This document shows positions 48,866-57,318 of a stretch of 64,000 nt of DNA, in pieces. Source of the DNA: Solibaculum mannosilyticum (GTDB lineage: Bacteria; Bacillota; Clostridia; Oscillospirales; Acutalibacteraceae); the NCBI RefSeq assembly GCF_015140235.1, contig NZ_AP023321.1, forward strand, positions 2,160,501 through 2,224,500. The letters run 5' to 3'. The notes under the pieces were generated by a model. The model made no database searches, was not told the DNA's origin, and saw nothing but the letters and a program-made list of their open reading frames with translations. The position numbers were made by a program, and so were the translations under genes. The first letter of the stretch is position 1. Each line of letters opens with the position of its first letter.

Positions 48866-50239
48866 ATGAGCAGTACACCACCTCCGGCTCAACGTCGCCG
48901 GCGGAAAAAAAGAAGGGCGCGTCATCTGCTGCGTCTTTTTCTCATCGCCCTTTTTATCACGATCCTGGTAGGCGGCGCGATCTGGGGGATCTCCTCCCTA
49001 CTGGGCGGCAGTCCAGAGGATTCTTCTTCCTCATCCGCTCCGTCCTCTGCAAACAGCGAAGTCTCCAGTATCCCCTCCTCTTCCACCCCCGTTTCTTCTG
49101 AGGAGGAGGAATCCAGTACCCCATCCTCCCCATACCCTCTGCACGAAACCAAGACAAAGGATACCGTTACCATGCAGTTTATGGGGGACATCCTGCTGCA
49201 CAAACAGCCGGTGGCATCGGCCAAGCAAGAGGACGGTACTTACGACTTCAGCCCCTATTTCTCTCTCATTTCCCCCTACTTAACGGCCGATTTAAAGATC
49301 GCCAATATGGAGGGCGCCGTGGATCCCTCCCAGGAACCCTCCAGCTATCCCTGCTTCAACTATCCCTCTGAGATCATCCGGGATGCCATGGGGGCCGGTA
49401 TCAACTTCTTCACCACCTCCAACAACCACAGCTTTGACAAAGGCTGGAAGGGTCTAGTCGCCACTCGTGAAAGCATGATCGAAGCCGGTGTGGATTTCTG
49501 TGGAACTTATGAAACCCAGGAACAATACGATACTCCCTGTATCGTCAATTACGGCGGCATCAACATCGGTATCGTCCCGTATTCCTACGGCCACAACGGT
49601 ATGATTGTCACCATCCCGGAGGAAAATCAGCCTTTCGCCATGCGGCTTTTTAATCACGACAGTATGGAGGATGTCCCTAGAATTCTCCAGGACATCAAGG
49701 ATTGCCGGGAAGCCGGCGCTGATTTTGTCATTCTCAGCCTTCACTGGGGCGCGGAATACCAGGATGAGCCCACAGCCATGCAGCGCAAAATCGCTGAAGC
49801 CCTCATCGAGGATGAGGAAGGCGCCGACATCGTACTGGGCAACCATTCCCACTGCGTCCAGCCGGTGGAATTACACACCGTCCAGACCTCCAGCGGTCCA
49901 AAAGATCGCTTGATTGTCTATTCCATGGGCAATTTTATCGCCGACCAATCCAGTGTCCACAAATCCCGCACCCGCACCAGTCAGATGATCGAAGTGACCA
50001 TCAAGCGGCAGGGCGATGAGGTGGTGCTGACCGATGCGGCCTATATGCCTCTGATGACCTACATCCGGGAGGATATCAAAACCTCCGACCGTTATCGGAT
50101 CATCCCGGTGGGCAAATACGCCACAGCTGAAACCAGACCCTCCATTTTTGCCACCGACGCCGATTGGCAATTCTGTAAGGACGCCTGGGAACGCATTCCA
50201 TCGGTAACAGGGGATTCTATCCCTTGTCTGGCCGGCTGA
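48866..50239 (+). CDS. capA: CapA family protein (metallophosphoesterase-like, poly-gamma-glutamate synthesis type)
   Basis: 457 residues. A basic N-terminus (RRRRKKRRARH) and one membrane helix (about 23-45) lead to a Ser-rich extracellular linker (50-90) and a CapA domain (about 100-400): MQFMGDILLHKQ, TTSNNHSFDKGW, GIVPYSYG, LSLHWGAEYQDEP, VLGNHSHCVQPVE, SMGNFIADQ. These metal-binding motifs are intact. AAAGGAG precedes the ATG. Members act at the cell surface; the name derives from capsule synthesis, but many bacteria without PGA capsules carry them. Confidence 0.88.
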   Translation: MSSTPPPAQRRRRKKRRARHLLRLFLIALFITILVGGAIWGISSLLGGSPEDSSSSSAPSSANSEVSSIPSSSTPVSSEEEESSTPSSPYPLHETKTKDTVTMQFMGDILLHKQPVASAKQEDGTYDFSPYFSLISPYLTADLKIANMEGAVDPSQEPSSYPCFNYPSEIIRDAMGAGINFFTTSNNHSFDKGWKGLVATRESMIEAGVDFCGTYETQEQYDTPCIVNYGGINIGIVPYSYGHNGMIVTIPEENQPFAMRLFNHDSMEDVPRILQDIKDCREAGADFVILSLHWGAEYQDEPTAMQRKIAEALIEDEEGADIVLGNHSHCVQPVELHTVQTSSGPKDRLIVYSMGNFIADQSSVHKSRTRTSQMIEVTIKRQGDEVVLTDAAYMPLMTYIREDIKTSDRYRIIPVGKYATAETRPSIFATDADWQFCKDAWERIPSVTGDSIPCLAG

Positions 50240-50260
50240 TCCTCATCCGGCGCTAAAATC

Positions 50261-50302
50261 AAAAAGGATGGCTGCCTACAAAATAAGGCAGCCATCCTTT
50301 TT
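50261..50302 (+). terminator. bidirectional terminator between converging genes
   Basis: AAAAAGGATGGCTGCC/GGCAGCCATCCTTTTT with a 10-base loop, placed between capA and the leftward gene at 50306. Confidence 0.92.
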
Positions 50303-50305
50303 GCA

Positions 50306-50659
50306 TTATGTTTCCCCTGTGAACCATTGTAAGGCGGCTTGGACGGCATCTGCAATCCACTGGGACACATGCCCGATGCCCGCCGCTCCCAGACGAATTT
50401 CCGGTGGAATGACGTTCAACGCCTGTTCCCCCATCTCGGTCATCTGTTCTCTGGACGGTACAGGAAAGGTATATTCCCTGCCCAATATCCGTCCGGTGGC
50501 CAACCCCTCTTGGCTGATGGCTGGAGCTGTGGTACGACCCTCATCCCCCATGGCCATGGAGGCCGTCCGGTCGTCTACCAGCATTACCCCTGTGCCGACG
50601 CATCCTATCGTAAACAGGATGGCGATGGCCATAACGATCCATGTGCTTTTTCGTCTCAT
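50306..50659 (-). CDS. small membrane-anchored hypothetical protein downstream of spoIIP
   Basis: 117 residues. N-terminal membrane helix (about 6-27, WIVMAIAILFTIGCVGTGVM) and an exported domain of about 85 residues (EYTFPVPSREQMTEMGEQAL, GIGHVSQWIADAVQAALQWF). A GGAAG site precedes the ATG. It follows spoIIP by 46 bases on the same strand, so it may be a sporulation-associated gene. No known family. Confidence 0.6.
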   Translation of the reverse strand: MRRKSTWIVMAIAILFTIGCVGTGVMLVDDRTASMAMGDEGRTTAPAISQEGLATGRILGREYTFPVPSREQMTEMGEQALNVIPPEIRLGAAGIGHVSQWIADAVQAALQWFTGET

Positions 50660-50705
50660 ATGCAATCACTTCCCTTAAGGGTAGTATTGCTGGATCCTCA
50701 GTGGC

Positions 50706-51842
50706 TTATTCTTTTAATTGATTGAGCACCTCTCCCAACGCCTGCCCTACCATCTGTCCGGAATACATGGCTTCGTCCAAGGTGTTGGCCTCGGAGCCCA
50801 TCTCGATGAGGATAGACCCATGGGTCAGGTTCTGATTGTAGTTTGCATTCATAAATTTCAGGGGACGGGCCAGATCCGGGAAGTTGGTAGCCAGATTCTG
50901 TTGCAGACGCATGGCCAGGCGAAGGTTCAGTTCCCAATCGGGATGGCTGACGCTTTCACTTTCACAGCCGGCGATGATCATCACCTGAGCGGCTTTTTTG
51001 CCGTCGATCTCCACGGTGGGCTTTACCCGCGTCCCATCCTCTCTGGTGATGCCGTCCCGGTGGATGTCCAACACCACCTGAATGGATGGATTTTTTTCCA
51101 GCTGGGCCTTTACGGTATCGGCACTGCGTCCGTAAGAGCCGTTGTAGGCCGGATAATCGTGGACGGTGGTGTCATGGATAACGCCGATGCCCTGGGCTTC
51201 CAGCGCCTTTTGAATCTCATCCCCCACTCGGACAACACTTTGTGTCGCATCGGTGGTGCGGATGGAATAGCTTTTGTCGTAATATCCCCTGTCGAACAAT
51301 TCATACCCTTCGGTGGTGTGGGTATGCATGATGAGTACTTTTGGACCGTCGTCCTGCATATTGATATCCGGCGTTTTTTCCAGCTCCTCTTGGATACTGA
51401 TGGTGCGTCCCGTGCTGTTTTTTACCCATACGTTTTCAAAATTGTCCCCTGAGGTACCAATCTTTTGTTCCTGGATGGGCCCCCGCTGATCCTCGGGGAC
51501 TTCCGTAGGTTCCGGCGCCTGGGAGACGGTCTCGGATGTCTCCGGCGTGGACGAGGCCTCCGAAGAGGCTGCCTGGGAGGAAGCTGCCGATACAGTCGGC
51601 GGCTGGCTGGTTTCATTGGGTGGGGCGGCGGCGGCATGCGTGCCCTCCTGAACCAGCGCCTCATGATCTCTATTCAGCAGGGAAAGCCCGCCTTCCGGGA
51701 AGGCAAGCCCTACCGACAGCATAGCTGCCCGATCGGTCAGTGCTCCAAAGTTGGACGCTCCGGATCCTATGATACAAGCCGCCGCTGTTAAGATAGCTGC
51801 TCCGGTCAATACTTTTTTCCACTTCTTCGGGTGTCTTGGCAT
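50706..51842 (-). CDS. spoIIP: stage II sporulation protein P
   Basis: 378 residues. N-terminal membrane helix (about 8-28), a low-complexity Ser/Ala/Pro linker (70-120) and a C-terminal amidase domain (about 165-378): VLIMHTHTTEGYELFDRG, VQVVLDIHRDGITREDGTRV, MIIAGCESESVSHPDWELNL and LIEMGSEANTLDEAMYSG. In B. subtilis SpoIIP is an amidase/endopeptidase that works with SpoIID and SpoIIM in septal peptidoglycan thinning and engulfment. Its presence implies a spore-forming host. Confidence 0.92.
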   Translation of the reverse strand: MPRHPKKWKKVLTGAAILTAAACIIGSGASNFGALTDRAAMLSVGLAFPEGGLSLLNRDHEALVQEGTHAAAAPPNETSQPPTVSAASSQAASSEASSTPETSETVSQAPEPTEVPEDQRGPIQEQKIGTSGDNFENVWVKNSTGRTISIQEELEKTPDINMQDDGPKVLIMHTHTTEGYELFDRGYYDKSYSIRTTDATQSVVRVGDEIQKALEAQGIGVIHDTTVHDYPAYNGSYGRSADTVKAQLEKNPSIQVVLDIHRDGITREDGTRVKPTVEIDGKKAAQVMIIAGCESESVSHPDWELNLRLAMRLQQNLATNFPDLARPLKFMNANYNQNLTHGSILIEMGSEANTLDEAMYSGQMVGQALGEVLNQLKE

Positions 51843-51943
51843 CCTGCATCACTCCCGTATTTGCTGTTCTGTACTGTAAGACTATGATGTCTCCACAACA
51901 ATTATGACGCTTTTTTATGGCTGCCGAGTATAAACCCTTATAC

Positions 51944-51995
51944 AAAACCACGACCCCTCCGCCTTTCGACAAAAGGCAAAGGGGTCGTGGTTTTT
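51944..51995 (-). terminator. terminator after the htrA-like gene
   Basis: Long stem AACCACGACCCCT.../...AGGGGTCGTGGTT with flanking A/T runs, between htrA and spoIIP. Confidence 0.85.
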
Positions 51996-52055
51996 ATAGG
52001 AAATAAAAAGCATGAACCTGATAAAACACTATTACATCAGATAGATGCTAATGCT

Positions 52056-54134
52056 TCACTGTAAAGGACTGGTCTGATTCGAACTGCCGCTCTGGGAAAA
52101 GGAAGTATCCACATCCTCGATGAGCTGGACGTCCACCTCAAACTGCTGGGATTGGGTAGAGCCCCTCCGTTGGCGGGATACCGTCAAACGGACAGTGTCC
52201 CCCACCTGCTTCTGGCGGATAATGTCCTTGAGCTGATCCACATCGGTTACAGCCTGTCCGTCTGCATGGGTGATGACATCTCCCGGCTGTACGCCGGCCT
52301 GCAGCAAATTACTATCGTCCTCGATTTGATAGACATACAGTCCCTGCGGCAAATTATATAGGGCGGCGGTGGTCTCATCCACAACCTGGAACGAAGCGCC
52401 TAATTTTACGCGATTTAAAATCTTGCCGTATTGGATGAGCTGATCGATAAAAGGCTGGGCCTGAGAGATAGGGATGGCAAAGCCTAAGCCCTCATAAGCC
52501 GTGCCAGATGAGGTTGTGGACATTTTGGCGGTATTGATCCCTACCACTTGGCCAAAGGCGTTGATGAGAGCGCCTCCGGAATTGCCGGGATTGATGGCGG
52601 CATCGGTTTGGATATAAGACATTTCGGAATTGCCTTCGATCATGACCTTGCGATTGATGCCCGATACCATGCCGCTGGAGAACGAACTCTCCAGTTGGGG
52701 ACCGCCGGGATTGCCAATGGCATAGACGGTATCTCCCACCGAAAGCTGGTCGGAATTCCCAAAGGTGGCGGGTTGGAGATCCGGGGCATCGATCTTGATG
52801 ATACCCAGATCGGTTTTGGAATCGGCGGCAATAAAAGTAGCCTCATACTCCTCGCCCGACAGCAGCTTGACCCGCATGACATTGTTGGCATTGCTGAGTA
52901 CATGGGCATTGGTGATGATATAACCTTCCTCGTTCATGATGATGCCGGAACCATAGCTGTCCCCCGACATAAAGTCCGCGCCGTAAGAGGTGATGGCCAC
53001 CACGGAAGGGGATACCTGGTTATAGACCTGTTTTGGCGACAAGGCCCCTTCCTCCTGAGGACGGTCGTCAGAACCAGGGATATCCTCAATATCCATAGAA
53101 GGAGATTCAAGGGGGGCGGAAGAACTGGCTGAATTTCCCGTTCCGTTGTCAGCTGCATTGTTATTCCCTTCGCCGCTGTGGGCCAAATTGTAACCTCCCA
53201 GGATGGAAAATCCGATTACACTGCCCAAAAATACCACACCCACTACAATGGCTAAGATGCGAAAAGGCATACTCCGTTTCTTCTGCGGAGGCGTACCATC
53301 CGGATTGGGCGTACTGTTTTCCCCTTCTTTATCCTTTGGCAGGGGCATAGGCGGCTGGGATGCCGGTTGATGCCGCTGGGGTTCTGGAGGCGGAGTCGCC
53401 GGCTGCCCGTTTTGGGGCGGATACGGCATCTGTCCCTGAGGCGGATAGGGCTGTCCATTCTGGGGAGGGTACGGAGGCTGTCCCTGAGGCGCATGGGGAT
53501 AACCGGTTTGTCCAGGTTGTTGACCACCGTAAGGCGGGCGATTTTGATTTTGGTTATAAGGGTACTGGGGATACTGTCTATAATAAGGATTGGGATTTTG
53601 GCCATATGGACGCTGCGGCTGAGGTGGATAAGACTGTCCACCGTGGGGCGGATAGGGCGGCATTTGCCCCTGGGGCGGGATGGGCTGCTGCCCTTGAGGC
53701 CCATGGGGATAGCCTGCTCGTCCAGGCTGTTGGCCACCGTAAGGCGGCTGTCCTGCTGACTGTCCTTGCACCGGGCCATTCCCTCCTTGGAACGGCATCC
53801 CGTTTCCACCGGAGGACGGTGCATCAGACTGTGCAGGCTGAACGTTGTCCTGAGAAGGAGGGGTGGGAGGGGACGGAGGTGTCTGTTCCGGCTTGGCCGA
53901 AGACGATTCCGGAGACATCATTGGCTGGACAGGAGGGTTTGGTTCTGAAACCGAATCCTGTGCCGGAGGGACTGGACTCTGCATTTCTTTTTCCAAATGC
54001 TGTTCTGCCTCTTTTTGAGGATGCAGATGGTTTTCCTCCTTCAGCAGCTCTTCCTTTCGCTGTTGGGCACGAGCTGCTTCTTGTTTTTCCTTTTCCTCAA
54101 ATTCTTTGAGAATATCATAAAGGTCATCACTCAT
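52056..54134 (-). CDS. htrA: HtrA/DegP-type membrane-anchored serine protease with PDZ domain
   Basis: 692 residues. A charged coiled-coil start (KEFEEKEKQEAARAQQRKEE) leads to a long Pro/Gln/Tyr/Gly-rich segment (about 45-265, repeated PYPPQ/GQ units), one membrane helix (about 290-315), a trypsin-like domain with catalytic H (TNAHVL), D (SKTDLGIIKI) and S (GNSGGALIN), and a C-terminal PDZ domain (about 595-675, GLYVYQIEDDSNLLQAGVQP). It handles misfolded proteins on the outer face of the membrane. The N-terminal repeat segment is unusually long for the family. Confidence 0.9.
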   Translation of the reverse strand: MSDDLYDILKEFEEKEKQEAARAQQRKEELLKEENHLHPQKEAEQHLEKEMQSPVPPAQDSVSEPNPPVQPMMSPESSSAKPEQTPPSPPTPPSQDNVQPAQSDAPSSGGNGMPFQGGNGPVQGQSAGQPPYGGQQPGRAGYPHGPQGQQPIPPQGQMPPYPPHGGQSYPPQPQRPYGQNPNPYYRQYPQYPYNQNQNRPPYGGQQPGQTGYPHAPQGQPPYPPQNGQPYPPQGQMPYPPQNGQPATPPPEPQRHQPASQPPMPLPKDKEGENSTPNPDGTPPQKKRSMPFRILAIVVGVVFLGSVIGFSILGGYNLAHSGEGNNNAADNGTGNSASSSAPLESPSMDIEDIPGSDDRPQEEGALSPKQVYNQVSPSVVAITSYGADFMSGDSYGSGIIMNEEGYIITNAHVLSNANNVMRVKLLSGEEYEATFIAADSKTDLGIIKIDAPDLQPATFGNSDQLSVGDTVYAIGNPGGPQLESSFSSGMVSGINRKVMIEGNSEMSYIQTDAAINPGNSGGALINAFGQVVGINTAKMSTTSSGTAYEGLGFAIPISQAQPFIDQLIQYGKILNRVKLGASFQVVDETTAALYNLPQGLYVYQIEDDSNLLQAGVQPGDVITHADGQAVTDVDQLKDIIRQKQVGDTVRLTVSRQRRGSTQSQQFEVDVQLIEDVDTSFSQSGSSNQTSPLQ

Positions 54135-54546
54135 GGGGTGTTTTCCTCCACTCTTATAAGATCTTCCTAAATGTTGCTATCCCTATCATACCAGACGAGT
54201 ATGAAGAATATTTAAACGAATGAATATTTTTTTGCACATTTGTATGATCTATTTTTCTAAAGTATTTGTCGAAACTAACTCTAAATCAAATGATTTTCTT
54301 CTTCATTTCCAATCTTTCTATAAATCATTTTAAAAAGTTTTGGCCCTGCATAAGATGAATACAAAAAGTCTTTGCTTTCTTATTACGCCAGGTATTCTGT
54401 GTAAAAAACACCCCCTCTCATTCTTTTCCATACAGCAGAAATTATGCGTCTTTTCCCCATCCCTACCTATTTATAATAAGGAGTGGACAAAAGGAAACCG
54501 GCAGTTTCCCCTTTTTTCAAAGGAAGGGAAAACTGCCGGATCAATA
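54135..54546. other. 412-base AT-rich intergenic region with the histidine-kinase terminator
   Basis: CCGGCAGTTTCCC and GGGAAAACTGCCGG (about 54498-54539) form a hairpin followed on the minus strand by TTTCCTTTTG, ending the two-component operon. The rest is AT-rich upstream DNA of htrA without a plausible gene; I see no clear promoter hexamers. Confidence 0.55.
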
Positions 54547-56043
54547 TCATCGATTCTCTTGCGCCGACTTGAGCTGCTTCTTCTTGGGAGCCGGAATCCA
54601 GAATTCAAATTCAGCGTATTGGCCCTCCATACTGCGGGCCACAATCTCTCCGCCGTGGGCTTGGATAAGCATCCGCACAATAAACAGGCCCAATCCAACC
54701 CCTTTTCGGTCTAGGCTCCTGGATTTATCCGATTTATAGAAACGGTCAAACACATGAGGCAGATCACTTAAGGCAATGCCTTTGCCGGTGTTGTGAACCG
54801 TCACATACACCCTCTCACTCTCTACCCGTGCCCCAAGGGTGATGGCTCCGCCGGGATTGGTGAACTTAATGGCGTTGTCCACCAGATTATAGATGACCTG
54901 ATGGATGCGGTCGGCATCGGCCTCTACCATGATGCTGTGTGTCTCCTCCAGCCCCCTGATCTCGATGCCCTTCTGATCAATAATCTGTTCAAAGGAAAAG
55001 AGGATACGCAACATGATATCACAAATATCAAAATTACTGATGTTGAGTTTTAATTCCCCGGCCTCGATGCGGGAGACATCCAGCATCTCCTTGACCAGCC
55101 GGGACAGGCGTTTCACCTCATCGGATACCGTCTGTAAGTACTGGCGCCGCCGGTCGGGTTCGATGGTCCCATCCAAGATACCGTCGATGAATCCTGCGAT
55201 GGTCGTCATCGGCGTGCGGAGTTCGTGGGAGACGTTGGCCACAAAGGAACGGCGCATCCCCTCTACCGATGCAAGCGAAGCCGCCATCTGATTGAATGCT
55301 TTGCTGAGTTCGGAAATCTCGTCCTTCCCCCGTACCGGCACCCGATAGGAAAAGTCTCCTTCCCCAAACCGTTTAGCCGCTATGGCCATCTGACGCAAGG
55401 GTTTGACCATCTGATAAGAGATGACATACACCAGGATAAAGGAGATGATCATCACTACCACGGCCGACAACAAAAACATTTTCAGCATGTCTACCACATA
55501 CTGGGACAGGTTGCCCGCCGAGGAGGACACGCATACAATGCCGACCAGTCCAAATGTGCGCACCGTCACAGGCACTGCGGCGGTATAGCAAGTCTGTGGA
55601 AAGGTCCCGTCCAGATTGCCCAGCTCGTAAAATTCGCCTGTTTCGATGGTCTTATTCAAGATGCTGTCCGGCATCACTACCCCGTCCTGTGCCGCCAGCT
55701 TCCGATCGGCCAACGCCAAATTCTGAACCTTGCCGGCCAGATTGACAAAGTAGATGTTAGCCCCCAGAGACCGGGCGATCGCCTTGATGGATACCCGGGT
55801 AACGTCGTCCAGTTTCAGCCACCACTGAACCTGTCCGTTTTCATCCAGCTCTTCATCCAGGACGCGCTCATAATTGCTCAAAAGCGAAGATGCCTGCTGT
55901 GCCGTTAAAGAGAGGCGTTCCCTCTCCTGATCGCTCCAGTAATTCGAGGCAAACTGCAGCAGTACCGCCCCCAGGATGACCATACACAGGGTAATAACCG
56001 CTGTGGTCATGGCGAAGTACTTGGTAAATACACTGCGGAACAC
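54547..56043 (-). CDS. sensor histidine kinase (WalK/PhoR-like)
   Basis: 498 residues. Two membrane helices (about 10-30 and 185-210) flank an extracellular sensor of about 150 residues. HAMP domain (about 215-265) follows, then H-box FVANVSHELRTPMTTI (about 275-290), N-box NLVDNAIKFT, and GKGIALSDLPHVFDRFYKSD and GLGLFIVRM ATP-lid motifs. GTG at 56043 overlaps the stop of the response regulator (TAGTG). It phosphorylates the adjacent OmpR-type regulator. Signal unknown. Confidence 0.92.
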   Translation of the reverse strand: MFRSVFTKYFAMTTAVITLCMVILGAVLLQFASNYWSDQERERLSLTAQQASSLLSNYERVLDEELDENGQVQWWLKLDDVTRVSIKAIARSLGANIYFVNLAGKVQNLALADRKLAAQDGVVMPDSILNKTIETGEFYELGNLDGTFPQTCYTAAVPVTVRTFGLVGIVCVSSSAGNLSQYVVDMLKMFLLSAVVVMIISFILVYVISYQMVKPLRQMAIAAKRFGEGDFSYRVPVRGKDEISELSKAFNQMAASLASVEGMRRSFVANVSHELRTPMTTIAGFIDGILDGTIEPDRRRQYLQTVSDEVKRLSRLVKEMLDVSRIEAGELKLNISNFDICDIMLRILFSFEQIIDQKGIEIRGLEETHSIMVEADADRIHQVIYNLVDNAIKFTNPGGAITLGARVESERVYVTVHNTGKGIALSDLPHVFDRFYKSDKSRSLDRKGVGLGLFIVRMLIQAHGGEIVARSMEGQYAEFEFWIPAPKKKQLKSAQENR

Positions 56044-56735
56044 TATTCCTTCACCTCAAACTTATAGCCGACACCCCATACTGTCTTTAACGTCCATTTG
56101 TCCGAAACGCCTTCCAGTTTCTCCCTCAGGCGCTTGACATGGACATCCACCGTCCTGGAATCGCCGTAATAGTCGAATCCCCAAACCTCGTCCAACAGCT
56201 GATCCCGGGTGAAAACCCGGTTGGGATTGCTGGCCAAATGATAGATTAACTCCATTTCCTTGGGAGGAGCATCCACTTGTTTGCCATCCACCTTCAGCTC
56301 ATAGTTGGTCATGTTGATGGAGAGCTTGTCGTATGTGACGATTTTCCCCTCTTTCTCCGCAGTCTGCGGAGCGGCACGGCGCAGCACCGCCTTTACACGG
56401 GCAATGACTTCCTTTGTTTCAAACGGTTTTACCACATAGTCATCGGCCCCCAGCTCCAGGCCCAGGATTTTATCAAACGTCTCGCCCTTGGCAGTCAGCA
56501 TGATAATCGGTACCTGGGATTTCTTCCGGATCTCACGGCATACCTGCCATCCGTCCAGAACCGGCAGCATAATGTCCAGAAGAAGAAGATTGGGATTCTC
56601 TTTTTCAAACATCTCCAATGCTTTGCCGCCGTCCGAGGCCAGGAATACCGTATACCCCTCCTTTTCCAAGTACAATCTTAACAATTCACAGATATTACTA
56701 TCGTCGTCTACCACCAGGATCTTTTCTGCCGACAT
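56043..56735 (-). CDS. OmpR/PhoB-family response regulator
   Basis: 230 residues. Receiver domain with D10-D11-D12 acidic pocket, phosphoacceptor D54 (LLLLDIMLPVL) and a conserved K (VVKPFETKEV, about 103), then a C-terminal winged helix (about 130-228, LTP-like and RTVDVHVKRLREKL). ATG at 56735 has GGAGG 11 bases upstream. Paired with the downstream histidine kinase in a coupled operon. Confidence 0.94.
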   Translation of the reverse strand: MSAEKILVVDDDSNICELLRLYLEKEGYTVFLASDGGKALEMFEKENPNLLLLDIMLPVLDGWQVCREIRKKSQVPIIMLTAKGETFDKILGLELGADDYVVKPFETKEVIARVKAVLRRAAPQTAEKEGKIVTYDKLSINMTNYELKVDGKQVDAPPKEMELIYHLASNPNRVFTRDQLLDEVWGFDYYGDSRTVDVHVKRLREKLEGVSDKWTLKTVWGVGYKFEVKE

Positions 56736-57318
56736 AATCAAAAACACCTCCAAAATTTCACCCTATGGGCCAATCACCATCAATTTTAGACTTTTATCTC
56801 TAGGATACCTTAATCATACCAGATCAGAATAAGGGATTCTACTGGAAACTATTAAAATTATATCTTTTGACCCAATTTTATTGGTGAAATAATTTAAAAC
56901 ATTTCACTATCTATGCGCACTAATATTTCCCTTAAACTAAATGTTTTTATGTCTATTTCGACATATTTTCTACCCAATTCACTTATTTAATTAAATTTAT
57001 TATGTATATTGCACTATAATAACCGAAAAAATAAAAAGAAAGTACATGAAATCTAAAGATTTTACGGTTCACATTGGCAAAATTTGTACTATGATATACA
57101 CATGGGCTTTTGTCCAGAATTTTTTGTTATATTGATTGATAATTTGTCATTATGCACCGTAGAATTTTTTTCAACGGTGAATAAGGATAAAAACAAATCA
57201 CAATTCGTTCCAACATCAAGCACTTTTACACCTATTTTTGTATAGTTCCCCTTGTTGTAAAAGACATTGACGGGATGTCTTTACATATTCACTTTCATCT
57301 ATGAAGGAGGTTGTATCA
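56736..57318. other. AT-rich 580-base divergent intergenic region
   Basis: Between the two-component operon and the first GH38 gene. It includes hairpins CACCGT/ACGGTG (about 57155-57180) and AAAGACAT/ATGTCTTT (about 57260-57284). No gene is visible. AT-rich composition and length suit a regulated promoter; the adjacent two-component system is a natural candidate regulator, which is inference only. Confidence 0.45.

Noticed and set aside
53360..53760. Repeated short sequence resembling an array
   Set aside because: Repeats are codons for Pro/Gln/Gly in htrA with no uniform spacers, so it is not a CRISPR array.
57301..57318. ATG at 57301 as the GH38 start
   Set aside because: This ATG is followed at once by AAGGAGG, which is the ribosome site for the TTG at 57319; the paralog at 63138 has the same layout.
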